This document shows positions 45,087 to 53,984 of a stretch of DNA of 64,000 bases, in pieces (position 1 is the stretch's first letter; the number at the start of each line of letters is the position of its first letter). A program made the position numbers and the translations under genes. The notes beneath the pieces are model-generated. The model made no database searches and was not told the DNA's origin. It saw only the letters and a program-made list of their open reading frames with translations. Source of the stretch: Chromohalobacter israelensis (GTDB lineage: Bacteria; Pseudomonadota; Gammaproteobacteria; Pseudomonadales; Halomonadaceae). Where the stretch lies: positions 1-64,000 of the forward strand of contig JQNW01000005.1 of NCBI GenBank assembly GCA_000761475.1, written 5' to 3'.

Positions 45087-46136
45087 ATGACGCAAGACCT
45101 GATCACCCAACGACTCGACCAGGCCCCCCTGATCTGTGCCGAGGGCTTTCTGTTCGAGCTCGAACGGCGCGGTTATCTCTCCGCCGGTGAGTTCGTGCCC
45201 GAAGTGGCGCTGTTGCGCCCGGACGCGCTGGAAGCGCTGCATCGCGATTTCCAGCATGCGGGGTCGGACGTCGTTCAGGCGTTCACCTACAACGGCCACC
45301 GCGAAAAAATGCGGGTGATCGGCAAGGAAGAGCTGCTGGAACCGCTGAATCGGGCTGCGTTGAAGATCGCTCGCAAGGTGGCCGATGAAAAGCCCGGCAA
45401 CCTGATGGCCGGCAATATCTCCAACAGCAACGTCTGGGACCCGGAAGATCCGGCCGCCCAGCAGAGCGTGCGCGCCATGTTCGACGAGATGGTGCAATGG
45501 GCCGTCGAGGAAGGCGCCGATTTCATCATCGCGGAAACCTTCTACTATGCCGGCGAAGCCGAAGCGGCCCTGGCAGCGATCAAGGCCCAGGGGCTGCCTG
45601 CCGTCGTCACCCTGGCGCCGATGGCCGAGAACCGCATGGTCGATGGACCCGGCATCGTGGAAACCTGTGTCGCCCTCGAGCAGCAGGGAGCCAGCGTGGT
45701 CGGCCTGAACTGCTTCAGAGGGCCGGACACCATGCGCCCCTGGATCCAGCAGATTCGCGACGCCGTTACCTGCCATGTGGCGGCACTGCCGGTGACCTAT
45801 CGCACCACCGAGCGGGAGCCGACGTTCTTCAACCTCTCCGACAATCAGGGATGCAGCTGCCCGGCGCCCCACGGACGCGCCTTCCCGACCGCCCTGGACC
45901 CGCTGTTCTGCAACCGTTACGAGCTCGGCGCCTTTGCGCGCGACGTTCATGCCCTGGGGGTCAATTACCTCGGCGTATGCTGCGGGGCATCGCCGATGCA
46001 CGTGCGCGAAGTGGCCATGGCGGTGGGGCGTGAACCGGATGCCGCCCAATTTGCTGAGCGCATGGAGAACCACTTCATGTACGGCTCCCATGAGCGCTTG
46101 CCGGAGCATATCGCCGCCCTGAGGGAAAAGGCCTAA
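45087..46136 (+). CDS. Homocysteine S-methyltransferase family, betaine-type (BHMT-like)
   Basis: 349 residues. The three zinc-binding cysteines of the family are present: Cys209 in VVGLNCFRGP and Cys298-Cys299 in LGVCCGAS. The layout follows betaine-homocysteine methyltransferase (DVVQAFTYNGHREKM, NISNSNVW), which remethylates homocysteine to methionine using glycine betaine. That would fit an organism that accumulates betaine as an osmolyte; the donor is inferred. An additional CSC pair (256-258) is uncommon. The ATG at 45087 is chosen over upstream in-frame sequence, which does not match the family. It stands alone. Confidence 0.85.
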   Translation: MTQDLITQRLDQAPLICAEGFLFELERRGYLSAGEFVPEVALLRPDALEALHRDFQHAGSDVVQAFTYNGHREKMRVIGKEELLEPLNRAALKIARKVADEKPGNLMAGNISNSNVWDPEDPAAQQSVRAMFDEMVQWAVEEGADFIIAETFYYAGEAEAALAAIKAQGLPAVVTLAPMAENRMVDGPGIVETCVALEQQGASVVGLNCFRGPDTMRPWIQQIRDAVTCHVAALPVTYRTTEREPTFFNLSDNQGCSCPAPHGRAFPTALDPLFCNRYELGAFARDVHALGVNYLGVCCGASPMHVREVAMAVGREPDAAQFAERMENHFMYGSHERLPEHIAALREKA

Positions 46137-46428
46137 GTCATTATTCATGATGAATCGGTTGCTCAGCTCCATAGCCTCCGAGCAATCGATGTACCTCATA
46201 TCAGAGACGGTCGAACGTGAGATAAGCGTTCAGGGGCAAGATCGACCTGGGCCAACATGGGCCAGATAGCCCCGCCCCAGGCGGCCTGGGGCGGTGGCAA
46301 GAAAAGCGGAATCGGCCGTGAACGCGGTCCCTAGGGCCTGGCTGCCTAGCAGGAATTGAAGCAGGTGATGGCGCCCGTAGATACCTGAGCGCCTCACCGA
46401 AAGCGACGATCGCCGCCCGTGTCGCGGT
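46137..46428. other. Gene-free interval with GC-rich hairpin
   Basis: 292 bases between two convergent genes. It contains a perfect hairpin CCGCCCCAGG (46272-46281)/CCTGGGGCGG (46285-46294) without a T run, perhaps a transcription barrier for both sides. I see no other structure. Confidence 0.5.
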
Positions 46429-47283
46429 TCAGGTATTGAGGATCACGCCGCCGTTGAGATGCAGCGTCTGGCCGTTCATGTAGGACGATTCCTCGCTGGC
46501 GAGGTAGACGTAGGCGGGGCCCATTTCACTGGGCTGGCCGGCGCGGTCCATGGGCACCTGGCCTCCGAAGCCGGCGACCTTGTCCTCGTCGAAACTGGCG
46601 GGGATCAGGGGCGTCCATACCGGGCCAGGGGCGACGGCGTTGACGCGAATGTCGCGATCGACCAGGGACATCGCCAGCGAACGGACCAAGCCCTGGATGG
46701 CGCCCTTGGTCGCCGTGTAGTCGATCAGCGTGTCGTTGCCCTTGAAGGCATTGACCGACGAGGTGGCGATGATGGTATCGCCCTCGTGCATGTGCGGCAG
46801 CGCGTGCTTGACCATGTAGAAATGGCTGAAGACGTTGGTCTGGAAGGTCCGCTGCAATTGGTCGTCGGGAATCTGCGTGACGTCGTCCCAGTCATACTGC
46901 TCGGCGGCGTTGTTGACCAGGATATTGACCGCGCCGAAGCTCGCCAGCGTCGTGTCGACCACATGGCGGCACAGCATCGGGTCGCCGACATCGCCCTGCA
47001 CCAGGACGCACTCGCGCCCCTCGGCTTCGACCAGCGCCTGGGTATCCTCGGCGTCGCGCGCTTCGTTGAGATAGACGATGACGCAATTGGCGCCCTCGCG
47101 GGCGAAGTGCACCGCCACAGCACGGCCAATGCCGCTATCGCCGCCGGTGATGATGGCGACCTTGCCGTCGAGCTTGCCGGTGCCGCGATAACTGTCGCGG
47201 ATGTACTCTGGCTCGGGCCGCATGGCATGTTCGTCGCCGGGCTGGTCGGCCTGTTCCTGCGCGGGGAAATGTTGCTCACCCAT
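46429..47283 (-). CDS. Short-chain dehydrogenase/reductase (YghA/GsiB-associated type)
   Basis: 284 residues. An acidic N-terminal tail (QEQADQPGDEHAMRPEPEYIRDSY) leads into a Rossmann domain with cofactor motif ITGGDSGIGRAVAV, NNAAEQ, and the catalytic Ser/Tyr/Lys in SSVNAFKG...YTATKGA. This subgroup (YghA-like) includes general-stress NADP oxidoreductases. The substrate is unknown. AAGGAG precedes the ATG at 47283. It is monocistronic, divergent from pyrB. Confidence 0.9.
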   Translation of the reverse strand: MGEQHFPAQEQADQPGDEHAMRPEPEYIRDSYRGTGKLDGKVAIITGGDSGIGRAVAVHFAREGANCVIVYLNEARDAEDTQALVEAEGRECVLVQGDVGDPMLCRHVVDTTLASFGAVNILVNNAAEQYDWDDVTQIPDDQLQRTFQTNVFSHFYMVKHALPHMHEGDTIIATSSVNAFKGNDTLIDYTATKGAIQGLVRSLAMSLVDRDIRVNAVAPGPVWTPLIPASFDEDKVAGFGGQVPMDRAGQPSEMGPAYVYLASEESSYMNGQTLHLNGGVILNT

Positions 47284-47465
47284 GTCATTCACTCCTTGAA
47301 TGGTGGGAACTACCATGTCTCACCATAGAAGCCGCCGACGTCCAGGCCAAGCGAACCGTACCGGTCGGGCACCGCATCGCGTTCACTGAAAGCAACGGAT
47401 GAAGCCGGGGTCCGGGATGCGTACACTACGCGCAGCGATCCCCTGCGCCACTTGCGAGGCTACCG

Positions 47466-48497
47466 ATGAGTCCCCACCTGCTTTCCGTCGATTCCCTGTC
47501 CCGCGATTACGTCGAACACCTGATGCAGCTCGCCGGCCGCATGGAGCCCTTCGCCCAGCGGCGCAAGGTGACCCGCGTGCTCGAGGGCGCGGTGCTCGGC
47601 AACCTGTTCTTCGAAGCCAGCACGCGGACCCGCATCAGCTTTCATGCGGCGTTCTCGCGTCTCGGCGGCAGTGTCTGCGACACCACCGGCTTCACCTTCT
47701 CGTCGATGGCCAAGGGCGAGTCCCTCTACGACACCAGCCGCGTGATGGGCGGTTACGTCGATGCCATCGTCCTGCGCCACCCCGATCAAGGCGCCGTGGC
47801 GGAATTCGCCGAGGCCACGCGAGTGCCGGTGATCAACGGCGGCGACGGCCCCGGCGAGCACCCCAGCCAGGCGCTGCTGGACCTCTACACCATCGAGAAG
47901 GAATTCACGCGCCTGGGCAAACGTCTCGAAGGCGCGCACCTGCTGCTGACCGGCGATCTCAAGCATGGCCGTACCGTGCACTCGCTGATCAAGCTTTTGT
48001 CGCTGTTCGATCCGCTGCGCATCACGCTGGTATCCCCCCCGGGGCTGGAAATGCCGCGTCACTTGATCGATCTGGTCGCCTCGCGAGGACATCGCGTGGA
48101 GCAGCGCGAGAGCCTGGCCAACGATTTCGGCGACCTCGACGTGATCTATACCACGCGTATCCAGAAGGAGCGCTTCACCGACGAGATGTCGGAGACCTTC
48201 GCCGGCATCTCCCAGGACTTCATCGTCGATCGCGCCTTCCTCGACAAGCGCTGCTCGCCGACCACCATCGTCATGCACCCCCTGCCGCGCGACAGCCGTC
48301 CCGGCGCCAACGATCTCAACGTCGACCTCAATGGCGACCCGCGCCTGGCCATCTTCCGCCAGGCCGACAACGGCATTCCCATGCGCATGGCGATCTTCGC
48401 CAACCTGCTGCGCGTCGAGGCTTACATCGAACGCGACGCCCAGGACGTGCGCTGGTTCGTGCCGCCGACCTTCGGCGTCGACGACCGCACGTTGTAG
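47466..48497 (+). CDS. pyrB: Aspartate carbamoyltransferase catalytic subunit
   Basis: 343 residues. It makes carbamoyl aspartate in pyrimidine synthesis. Carbamoyl phosphate-binding motif FFEASTRTRISFHAAF, then HPSQALLDLYTI and HPLPRDSRPG. It is longer by about 30 residues than E. coli PyrB and reads FEASTRTR rather than FEPSTRTR, as in some other gammaproteobacterial PyrB enzymes. Neither pyrI nor a pyrC-like gene is adjacent. Possible ornithine-type substrate is unlikely because the aspartate loop is conserved. Confidence 0.9.
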   Translation: MSPHLLSVDSLSRDYVEHLMQLAGRMEPFAQRRKVTRVLEGAVLGNLFFEASTRTRISFHAAFSRLGGSVCDTTGFTFSSMAKGESLYDTSRVMGGYVDAIVLRHPDQGAVAEFAEATRVPVINGGDGPGEHPSQALLDLYTIEKEFTRLGKRLEGAHLLLTGDLKHGRTVHSLIKLLSLFDPLRITLVSPPGLEMPRHLIDLVASRGHRVEQRESLANDFGDLDVIYTTRIQKERFTDEMSETFAGISQDFIVDRAFLDKRCSPTTIVMHPLPRDSRPGANDLNVDLNGDPRLAIFRQADNGIPMRMAIFANLLRVEAYIERDAQDVRWFVPPTFGVDDRTL

Positions 48498-48541
48498 GCC
48501 CGAGCGCCCCGGGCCGAGCGCAGACGGTTGTTCTGCCAGGC

Positions 48542-49369
48542 CTAGGGGCGCGCCTGCCAGAACAGCGAGAACAGCTCCGACTGCGAGTTGATACCCAGCT
48601 TGGCGTAGAGATGCTTCTTGTGGGCGCGCACGGTTTCCACCGAGATCGCCAGCCGTCGGGCGATCTCCTTGGTCGAGCTGCCGCCCAGCATGAGCTGGCT
48701 GACCTCGCGCTCTCGCTCGGTCAGTGCGTAGCGTGAATCCAGCTCGCGCGGCGTGCCGGGACGGGGATGCCAGGGATGCGGCCCCGGCGGCGTGCCGTCC
48801 TCGCCCTCGAACTCGAAATGCATGCGCTGGCGCATCAACGCCAGCATCCAGGGCTGGATGAGGCTCAACAGCCCCAGCGCGGCATGATCGAAGGCCCGGG
48901 TCGAACCCAGCGAGAGACACAACGTGCGCTCGGCGTCGAGCGGGCAGTTGAACTGCACCTCGTCGGCGACGATGTTGCGCTGGAAATAGCGCTGATAGTA
49001 CTCGGTGTGGCGGAAGTGCTGCGGCGCCACGTCGGCCAGGGTGTAGAGCCCCTCGCGGGCGCGCCCCTTGGCGTCGATGTAGAACGGGTCGAGCAGGTAC
49101 AGGCCACGCTGGTAGTCCTGGAAGAGCGCCTCGTCGGCGCCATCGTCCTCGTCGCTTTCGGCGAGGATCCGGGGCGGCCGATGATGGTGGAAGATCAACG
49201 CCACCCAGGTATCGAAGGCAAGGTGCGCGCCGATCGTGCGGACCGCCGCCAGCCAGAAATCGGGGGCATCCAGCGACGCGGCCAACCCGCCGAAGGCACG
49301 GTGCCAGGCCAGGCTCTTCAGGCTGGTCCGGCCGGGGGCGAACGTTGCCGGCTGCGGCTCGCTTGTCAT
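48542..49369 (-). CDS. LuxR family transcriptional regulator
   Basis: 275 residues. The C-terminal helix-turn-helix is standard (LTEREREVSQLMLGGSSTKEIARRLAISVETVRAHKKHLYAKLGINSQSELF). The N-terminal 190 residues contain no receiver or recognisable acyl-homoserine-lactone domain, so it is an orphan of uncertain ligand. It faces away from the nitrilase-permease genes at 49561, whose expression it might control. It converges on pyrB with 44 bases between stop codons. Confidence 0.85.
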   Translation of the reverse strand: MTSEPQPATFAPGRTSLKSLAWHRAFGGLAASLDAPDFWLAAVRTIGAHLAFDTWVALIFHHHRPPRILAESDEDDGADEALFQDYQRGLYLLDPFYIDAKGRAREGLYTLADVAPQHFRHTEYYQRYFQRNIVADEVQFNCPLDAERTLCLSLGSTRAFDHAALGLLSLIQPWMLALMRQRMHFEFEGEDGTPPGPHPWHPRPGTPRELDSRYALTEREREVSQLMLGGSSTKEIARRLAISVETVRAHKKHLYAKLGINSQSELFSLFWQARP

Positions 49370-49560
49370 GTCGCTCTCCTCGGCGCTCTTCCAGGCATGC
49401 TCTTCGGCCCTCTGTTCGGCACGCTACCGGCCATGCTCTTCACAACGCTCCTCGCTCCCCCCGCAGGGGTAACCCCGTCGGGGAATGGTCACCGCCGTGT
49501 GATGACGGATACTGAAAGGCATCCGATACCGACAGCCATACAATACCTTCGGAGTTTTTC

Positions 49561-50370
49561 ATGCAGATAGCCTTGGCACAACTGGCCGGGCGCGAGGGTG
49601 ACATCGCGTACAACCTCTCGCGAACGCTGGCCTGCCTACGCGACGCCGACGCCGAGACATCCCTGATTGTCTTTCCCGAAACGCACCTCACCGGTTTTGC
49701 CGAACCCGGGCACGTCGAGGATCGCGCCCTGGCGCTGGAGGGGCCTGAGCTCAACGCCCTCGTCACCGCCAGCCGCGAGCAGGACACCGCGCTGGCCGTG
49801 GGCTTTCTCGAGCGCGACGCCGAAGGCGTCTTCAACACCACCGTACTGATCACCCCAGAAGACGGCATCGCGCTGCGCTATCGCAAGGCGCACCTGTGGC
49901 CGGACGAACGCCAACTCGTCGGCGAGGGTCACCGCGTGGGCTGCGTCGAGTGGCGCGGCCTCCAGGTGGGTCTCTTGATCTGCTACGACCTGGAGTTTCC
50001 CGAGCCGGCGCGGGCACTGGGGCAGCTCGGCTGCGACCTGCTGCTGGTCACCAACGGCAACATGGACCCCTACGGGCCGGTGCATGCGCGCGCCGCCCAG
50101 GCCCGCGCCCAGGACAATCATTACTTCGTCGCCATGACCAACCGCGCGGGCGAAGGCGCAGGGCTGACCTTCGCCGGCGAGAGCGCACTGGTCGCCCCGG
50201 ACGGCGAGACGCTGTTCCGCGCCGAGCGCGAGGAAAGCGTGACCACGCTGCAGCTCGACCTGCAACGCTTGCCGGCGGCACGGCGCGATTACGACTACCA
50301 GCAGGACTGCCGCATCGGGCTGCAGGGCCGGCGCGAGGATATCGGGCGCGGCCGCTACTGGCATTTCTGA
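49561..50370 (+). CDS. Carbon-nitrogen hydrolase (nitrilase superfamily)
   Basis: 269 residues. The Glu-Lys-Cys triad is complete: Glu40 (VFPETHLTG), Lys109 (YRKAHLW) and Cys141 (LLICYDLEFPE). It belongs with the aliphatic amidase/carbamoylase branches. The permease that follows (75 bases away) resembles putrescine importers, so a small amide or carbamoyl amine is conceivable. It lacks the usual length and motifs of N-carbamoylputrescine amidase, and I do not assign that. Confidence 0.87.
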   Translation: MQIALAQLAGREGDIAYNLSRTLACLRDADAETSLIVFPETHLTGFAEPGHVEDRALALEGPELNALVTASREQDTALAVGFLERDAEGVFNTTVLITPEDGIALRYRKAHLWPDERQLVGEGHRVGCVEWRGLQVGLLICYDLEFPEPARALGQLGCDLLLVTNGNMDPYGPVHARAAQARAQDNHYFVAMTNRAGEGAGLTFAGESALVAPDGETLFRAEREESVTTLQLDLQRLPAARRDYDYQQDCRIGLQGRREDIGRGRYWHF

Positions 50371-50445
50371 TCCCAGGCACTCGCAACCCTCCCTCAACCA
50401 GTCGCAACGACCACGAGTCGCAACAATCACAATCAGGAGGCGACA

Positions 50446-51772
50446 ATGAACCAAATGAAGAAGACCCTCTCCCTGGGCCAAGTCGTACTGTTCGGCCTGG
50501 CGTACATGACGCCCATCATCGTGCTGGGCACCTTCGGCGTGCTCGCCGTCACCACGGAAGGCGCCGTCTCGGGGGCCTACCTGGCGGCGCTGATCGCCAT
50601 GCTGTTCACCGCGCACAGCTATGGAAGAATGGCCAGCCAGCGCCTACCCGGTGGCCGGCTCCGCCTATGCCTACGTGCGCCACGCCATCGACGACCGCCT
50701 GGGCTTCATCGCCGGATGGGCGATTCTGCTCGATTACCTGTTCCTGCCCATGGTGATCTGGCTGATCGGCGCCGCTTACCTGCATTCGGCGTTTCCCGCC
50801 GTGCCCACGCCATTGTGGCTGCTGGCGTTCATTGCCGTCACCACGGTGATCAACATCCTTGGCCTCCGGCTCGCCAGCGTGGTCAACAGCGTGATGATGC
50901 TGGTGCAGATCCTGGTCCTGGTCGCTTTCGTGGGATTGAGCATGCACTACGTGCTGGGCGACCCCACGCAGCCCTTCTGGAGCCTGACGCCGTTCCTGGG
51001 CGCTGACTCGGCCGCGACCCTGCCGGTATTGATGGCCGGCGCCGCCGTGGCCTGTTACTCCTTTCTGGGCTTCGATGCCGTCACCACGTTGACCGAGGAA
51101 ACCAAGGACCCGCAACGCACCCTGCCGCGTGCCATCCTGTTGATCACCTTGATCGGCGGCTTGATCTTCGTGGTGGTGTCGTATTTCGTGCAGCTCGCCG
51201 CGCCGGGGCATGATTTCGCCAATCCCGACGCCGCCGCCTACGAGATCGCCCGCAACATCGGCGGCGACATCTTCGTCTCGATCTTCTTGATCGGGCTGGT
51301 GGTCGGCCAGTTCGCTTCCGGCATCGCCGCCCAGGCCAGCGGCGCGCGCCTGCTCTACGCCATGGGTCGCGACGATGTCCTGCCGAAGCGCTGGCTGGGC
51401 AAGTTGAGCCGCTTCGGCACGCCGCTGGGCGGCCTGCTGCTCAGCGGCGTGGTCGCGCTACTGGCACTGACCATGGATGTGCTCTCGGCGGCCTCCTTCA
51501 TCAACTTCGGCGCCTTCCTGGCCTTCGCCCTGGTCAATCTCTCGGTGATCTTTCACTACTACCTGAAGGAGCGCCGGCGCGGCGGCATGGAGACGCTGTG
51601 GTTCCTGATCTGCCCGCTGATCGGCCTGGGCGCGATCCTGTGGCTGATGCTGAGCCTGGATCACCTGGCGATCATGCTGGGCGGGGCATGGCTGGCCTTC
51701 GGCCTGGCATGGCTGATCTGGCTGACGCGCGGCTTCAGCCGGCCCACGCCGGAACTGCATATGGATGGTTGA
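50446..51772 (+). pseudogene. APC family permease, PuuP/PlaP-like, interrupted by frameshift
   Basis: Two overlapping frames together encode one 12-helix amino acid/polyamine permease. Frame 1 (from 50446) gives MNQMKKTLSLGQVVLFGLAYM through LFTAHSYGRMAS. The continuation SAYPVAGSAYAYVRHAIDD to the end lies in the next frame. The break coincides with a tandem duplication of CCAG (50633-50636 and 50637-50640). Removing one copy restores an uninterrupted GRMASAYPVAG junction of about 441 residues. Order and motifs match E. coli PuuP (SFLGFDAVTTLTEETKD, LLYAMGRDDVLP). AGGAGG precedes the first ATG. It is either a recent inactivation, a phase-variable or slippage-prone site, or a sequencing error. 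Confidence 0.85.
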
Positions 51773-51797
51773 TGCGCACGCCATCGATCGCGCATGA

Positions 51798-51828
51798 CAC
51801 CACGACCGGCTCCTGGCCGGTCGTGGTG
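51798..51828. terminator. Hairpin between permease and ruvX
   Basis: A 12-bp perfect stem (CACCACGACCGG at 51798-51809, complement at 51817-51828) with a 7-base loop, lying between convergent genes and ending two bases from the ruvX stop. No T run; a shared terminator is likely from position. Confidence 0.6.
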
Positions 51829-51830
51829 CG

Positions 51831-52277
51831 TCACGGCATGCGTTGCAGGAAGGTATCGTCGGCGAAGAAGCTTTCCAGGATCAACTGCGCGGCGATGCCG
51901 TCCACGCCATCGTCACGATAGTTACCGCGGTGCCCGGCGTCGCGGGCGATGCGCTTGGCGGCACGCGTGGAGCCGCGTTCGTCGAACACCTCCACCGGCT
52001 TGCCGAAGCGCCCGTGCAGGCGATTGCCGAACTTGCGCGCCCGCCGACTCATGTCCGACTCGGTGCCGTCCATGTTGAGCGGCAGCCCCACCACCAGCAG
52101 GTCCGGCTGCCACTCCTCGAGCAGCGCCGCGATCTGCTGCCAGTCGGGGATGCCGTCACGCGCGGGCAACGGCGCCAACGCCGTGGCGCTGCCCAGCATT
52201 TCGTTGCCCACCGCCACGCCGATGCGCCGCGTCCCGAAGTCGAACGCCAGCACCAGCCGTTGTCCGGCCTCGGCCAT
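51831..52277 (-). CDS. ruvX: RuvX/YqgF pre-16S rRNA nuclease family protein
   Basis: 148 residues. The RNase H-like fold is shown by LAFDFGTRRIGVAVG, the middle LLVVGLPLNMDGTESDMS and DERGSTRAAKR near the C-terminus. It is needed for maturation of the 16S rRNA 5' end (YqgF) and was earlier called a Holliday junction resolvase. The start overlaps the yqgE stop by one base (TGATG), a conserved arrangement. Confidence 0.95.
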   Translation of the reverse strand: MAEAGQRLVLAFDFGTRRIGVAVGNEMLGSATALAPLPARDGIPDWQQIAALLEEWQPDLLVVGLPLNMDGTESDMSRRARKFGNRLHGRFGKPVEVFDERGSTRAAKRIARDAGHRGNYRDDGVDGIAAQLILESFFADDTFLQRMP

Positions 52278-52834
52278 CAGGAGTGCCCCGCCTCGCGGCT
52301 CATCAGATTCAGGTCGATGCCGAGTATCCCCGCCGCCGCGCTCAGGCGCTGCTCCGCGTGGACCTCGAACAGAATCGAGGCATCGCCTTCCACGGTCAGC
52401 CAGGTGTTCTGCTTGAGTTCGTCCTCGAGCTGACCGGCCTGCCAGGCGGCGCAGCCAAGGCAGACGATGAAGTCTTCCGGCCCCTGGCCGTTGGCGATCG
52501 CCTTGAGCATGTCCATGGAAGTGGTCAGCGCGATGTCGTCGGCAACCTGCAGGCTGGAGTCCCAGGGCAGGCTCGAGCCGCGATGCAGGATGAAGCCGCG
52601 ATCCTTGTGGACAGGCCCGCCGTAGTGGACCGGCATCTCGCGACACGGACACTCGGCGGCATCCAGTTCCAGCTGCTCGAGCAGCGCATCGAGCGTCAGC
52701 TCCATGGGCCGATTGACGATCACGCCCATGGTGCCGTTTTCATCGTGATCGCAGAGATAGGTCAGCGTCCCCTTGAAATTGGGGTCGTCGAGATGCGGCA
52801 TCGCCAGCAAAAAATGGTGCTTCAAGCTTTGCAT
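52277..52834 (-). CDS. YqgE/AlgH family protein
   Basis: 185 residues. The start MQSLKHHFLLAMPHLDDPNFKGTLTYLCDHDENGTMGVIVNRP and the downstream GGPV and GCAAWQAGQLEDEL motifs are classic for this family. It is conserved as a gshB-yqgE-ruvX block. The role is unknown; AlgH was described as an alginate regulator in Pseudomonas but this has not been generally confirmed. Confidence 0.94.
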   Translation of the reverse strand: MQSLKHHFLLAMPHLDDPNFKGTLTYLCDHDENGTMGVIVNRPMELTLDALLEQLELDAAECPCREMPVHYGGPVHKDRGFILHRGSSLPWDSSLQVADDIALTTSMDMLKAIANGQGPEDFIVCLGCAAWQAGQLEDELKQNTWLTVEGDASILFEVHAEQRLSAAAGILGIDLNLMSREAGHS

Positions 52835-52952
52835 GAGCCTCCCAGGCGTCGAGGCGCGCCTCGCCTCTAGCGCACGCCGAAATTGGTGCCTTTCACGGCG
52901 ATTGTATCACTCCCCGGCACGGGGCTCGCCATCATGCGACGGCGCGTCCCGC

Positions 52953-53906
52953 TCAAAAACGCCGGGCGATGGCCTCCATCAATTGACCACCGATATCCGT
53001 GCCGCGCTGCGCGTCGATTTCGCGCACGCAAGTGGGACTGGTGACATTGATCTCGGTGATGTAATCGCCGATCACGTCGAGCCCCACGAAGATCAGTCCC
53101 TTCTCGAGAATCGCCGGCTTGACCTGCTCGATCAGCCAATGGTCGCGGTCGGTGAGTTCGCGGGCCTCGCCACGGCCGCCGGCCGCCAGGTTGCCACGCG
53201 TCTCGCCGGCGCTGGGAATGCGCGCCAGCCCATAGGGCACCGGCTCGCCGTCGATCAGCAGGATGCGCGTGTCACCGGCCTGGATCTCGGGCAGATAGCG
53301 TTGCGCCATGATCTGGCGCGTGCCGCGCTCGGTGAGCTGCTCGATGACCGAGCCTAGGTTCCGGCCTTCCGGCGTGATGTGGAAGATACCGCTGCCGCCC
53401 ATGCCATCCAGCGGCTTGAGGATCACGTCGCCGTGCCGGGCATGGAAGTCGCGCAGCACGCCGTCGTGACAGGACACCACGGAGGGCGGAATGCACTGCG
53501 GGAACTGCTGCGCGAAGAGTTTCTCGTTACTGGTCAACAGCGCCTGCGTCGGGTTGACCACCAGCACGCCCTCGCGCTCGGCGAAGCCCAGCAAATGCAC
53601 GGCATTGAGGAAATGGCCGTCCACCGGCGGGTCCTGGCGCATCAGGATCACGTCGAGCTCCGCCAGCGGCGCGGCCCGCGACACGTCGAGCCGGTACCAG
53701 GCCTCGGGGTCGCGATAGGCTTCCAGCGCGCGCATGCGGCCCATGGCGCGTCCGCCTTCCAGGTACAGGTCTTCGGGCTCGAGGTAATACAGCGACCAGC
53801 CGCGCTCCTGGGCGGCCCACAGCATGGCCAGGGTGGAGTCTTTCTTGTAGGCGATATCGGCGATGGGGTCCATCACCACGCCGAGCTTCAAGGCGCGCTC
53901 GCTCAT
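52953..53906 (-). CDS. gshB: Glutathione synthetase
   Basis: 317 residues. It joins gamma-glutamylcysteine and glycine using ATP. The N-terminal MDPIADIAYKKDSTLAMLWAAQERG, the ATP-grasp region DVILKPLDGMGGSGIFHI, and the C-terminal FVGLDVIGDYITEINVTSPTCVREID match the prokaryotic enzyme. The stop is 118 bases from yqgE; the three genes gshB-yqgE-ruvX are on one strand and likely co-transcribed. Confidence 0.97.
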   Translation of the reverse strand: MSERALKLGVVMDPIADIAYKKDSTLAMLWAAQERGWSLYYLEPEDLYLEGGRAMGRMRALEAYRDPEAWYRLDVSRAAPLAELDVILMRQDPPVDGHFLNAVHLLGFAEREGVLVVNPTQALLTSNEKLFAQQFPQCIPPSVVSCHDGVLRDFHARHGDVILKPLDGMGGSGIFHITPEGRNLGSVIEQLTERGTRQIMAQRYLPEIQAGDTRILLIDGEPVPYGLARIPSAGETRGNLAAGGRGEARELTDRDHWLIEQVKPAILEKGLIFVGLDVIGDYITEINVTSPTCVREIDAQRGTDIGGQLMEAIARRF

Positions 53907-53984
53907 GATCGGTCTTCCGGGTAAGGAATGGATGCGCGCAGTATGCCGCAGCCGTCAACGGAAGACCAAGGCGCCGGCGGCGCC

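Noticed and set aside
48542-49369. LuxR regulator as a quorum-sensing receptor
   Set aside because: I could not see the conserved Trp/Tyr/Asp set of acyl-homoserine-lactone pockets, and no luxI-type gene is nearby.
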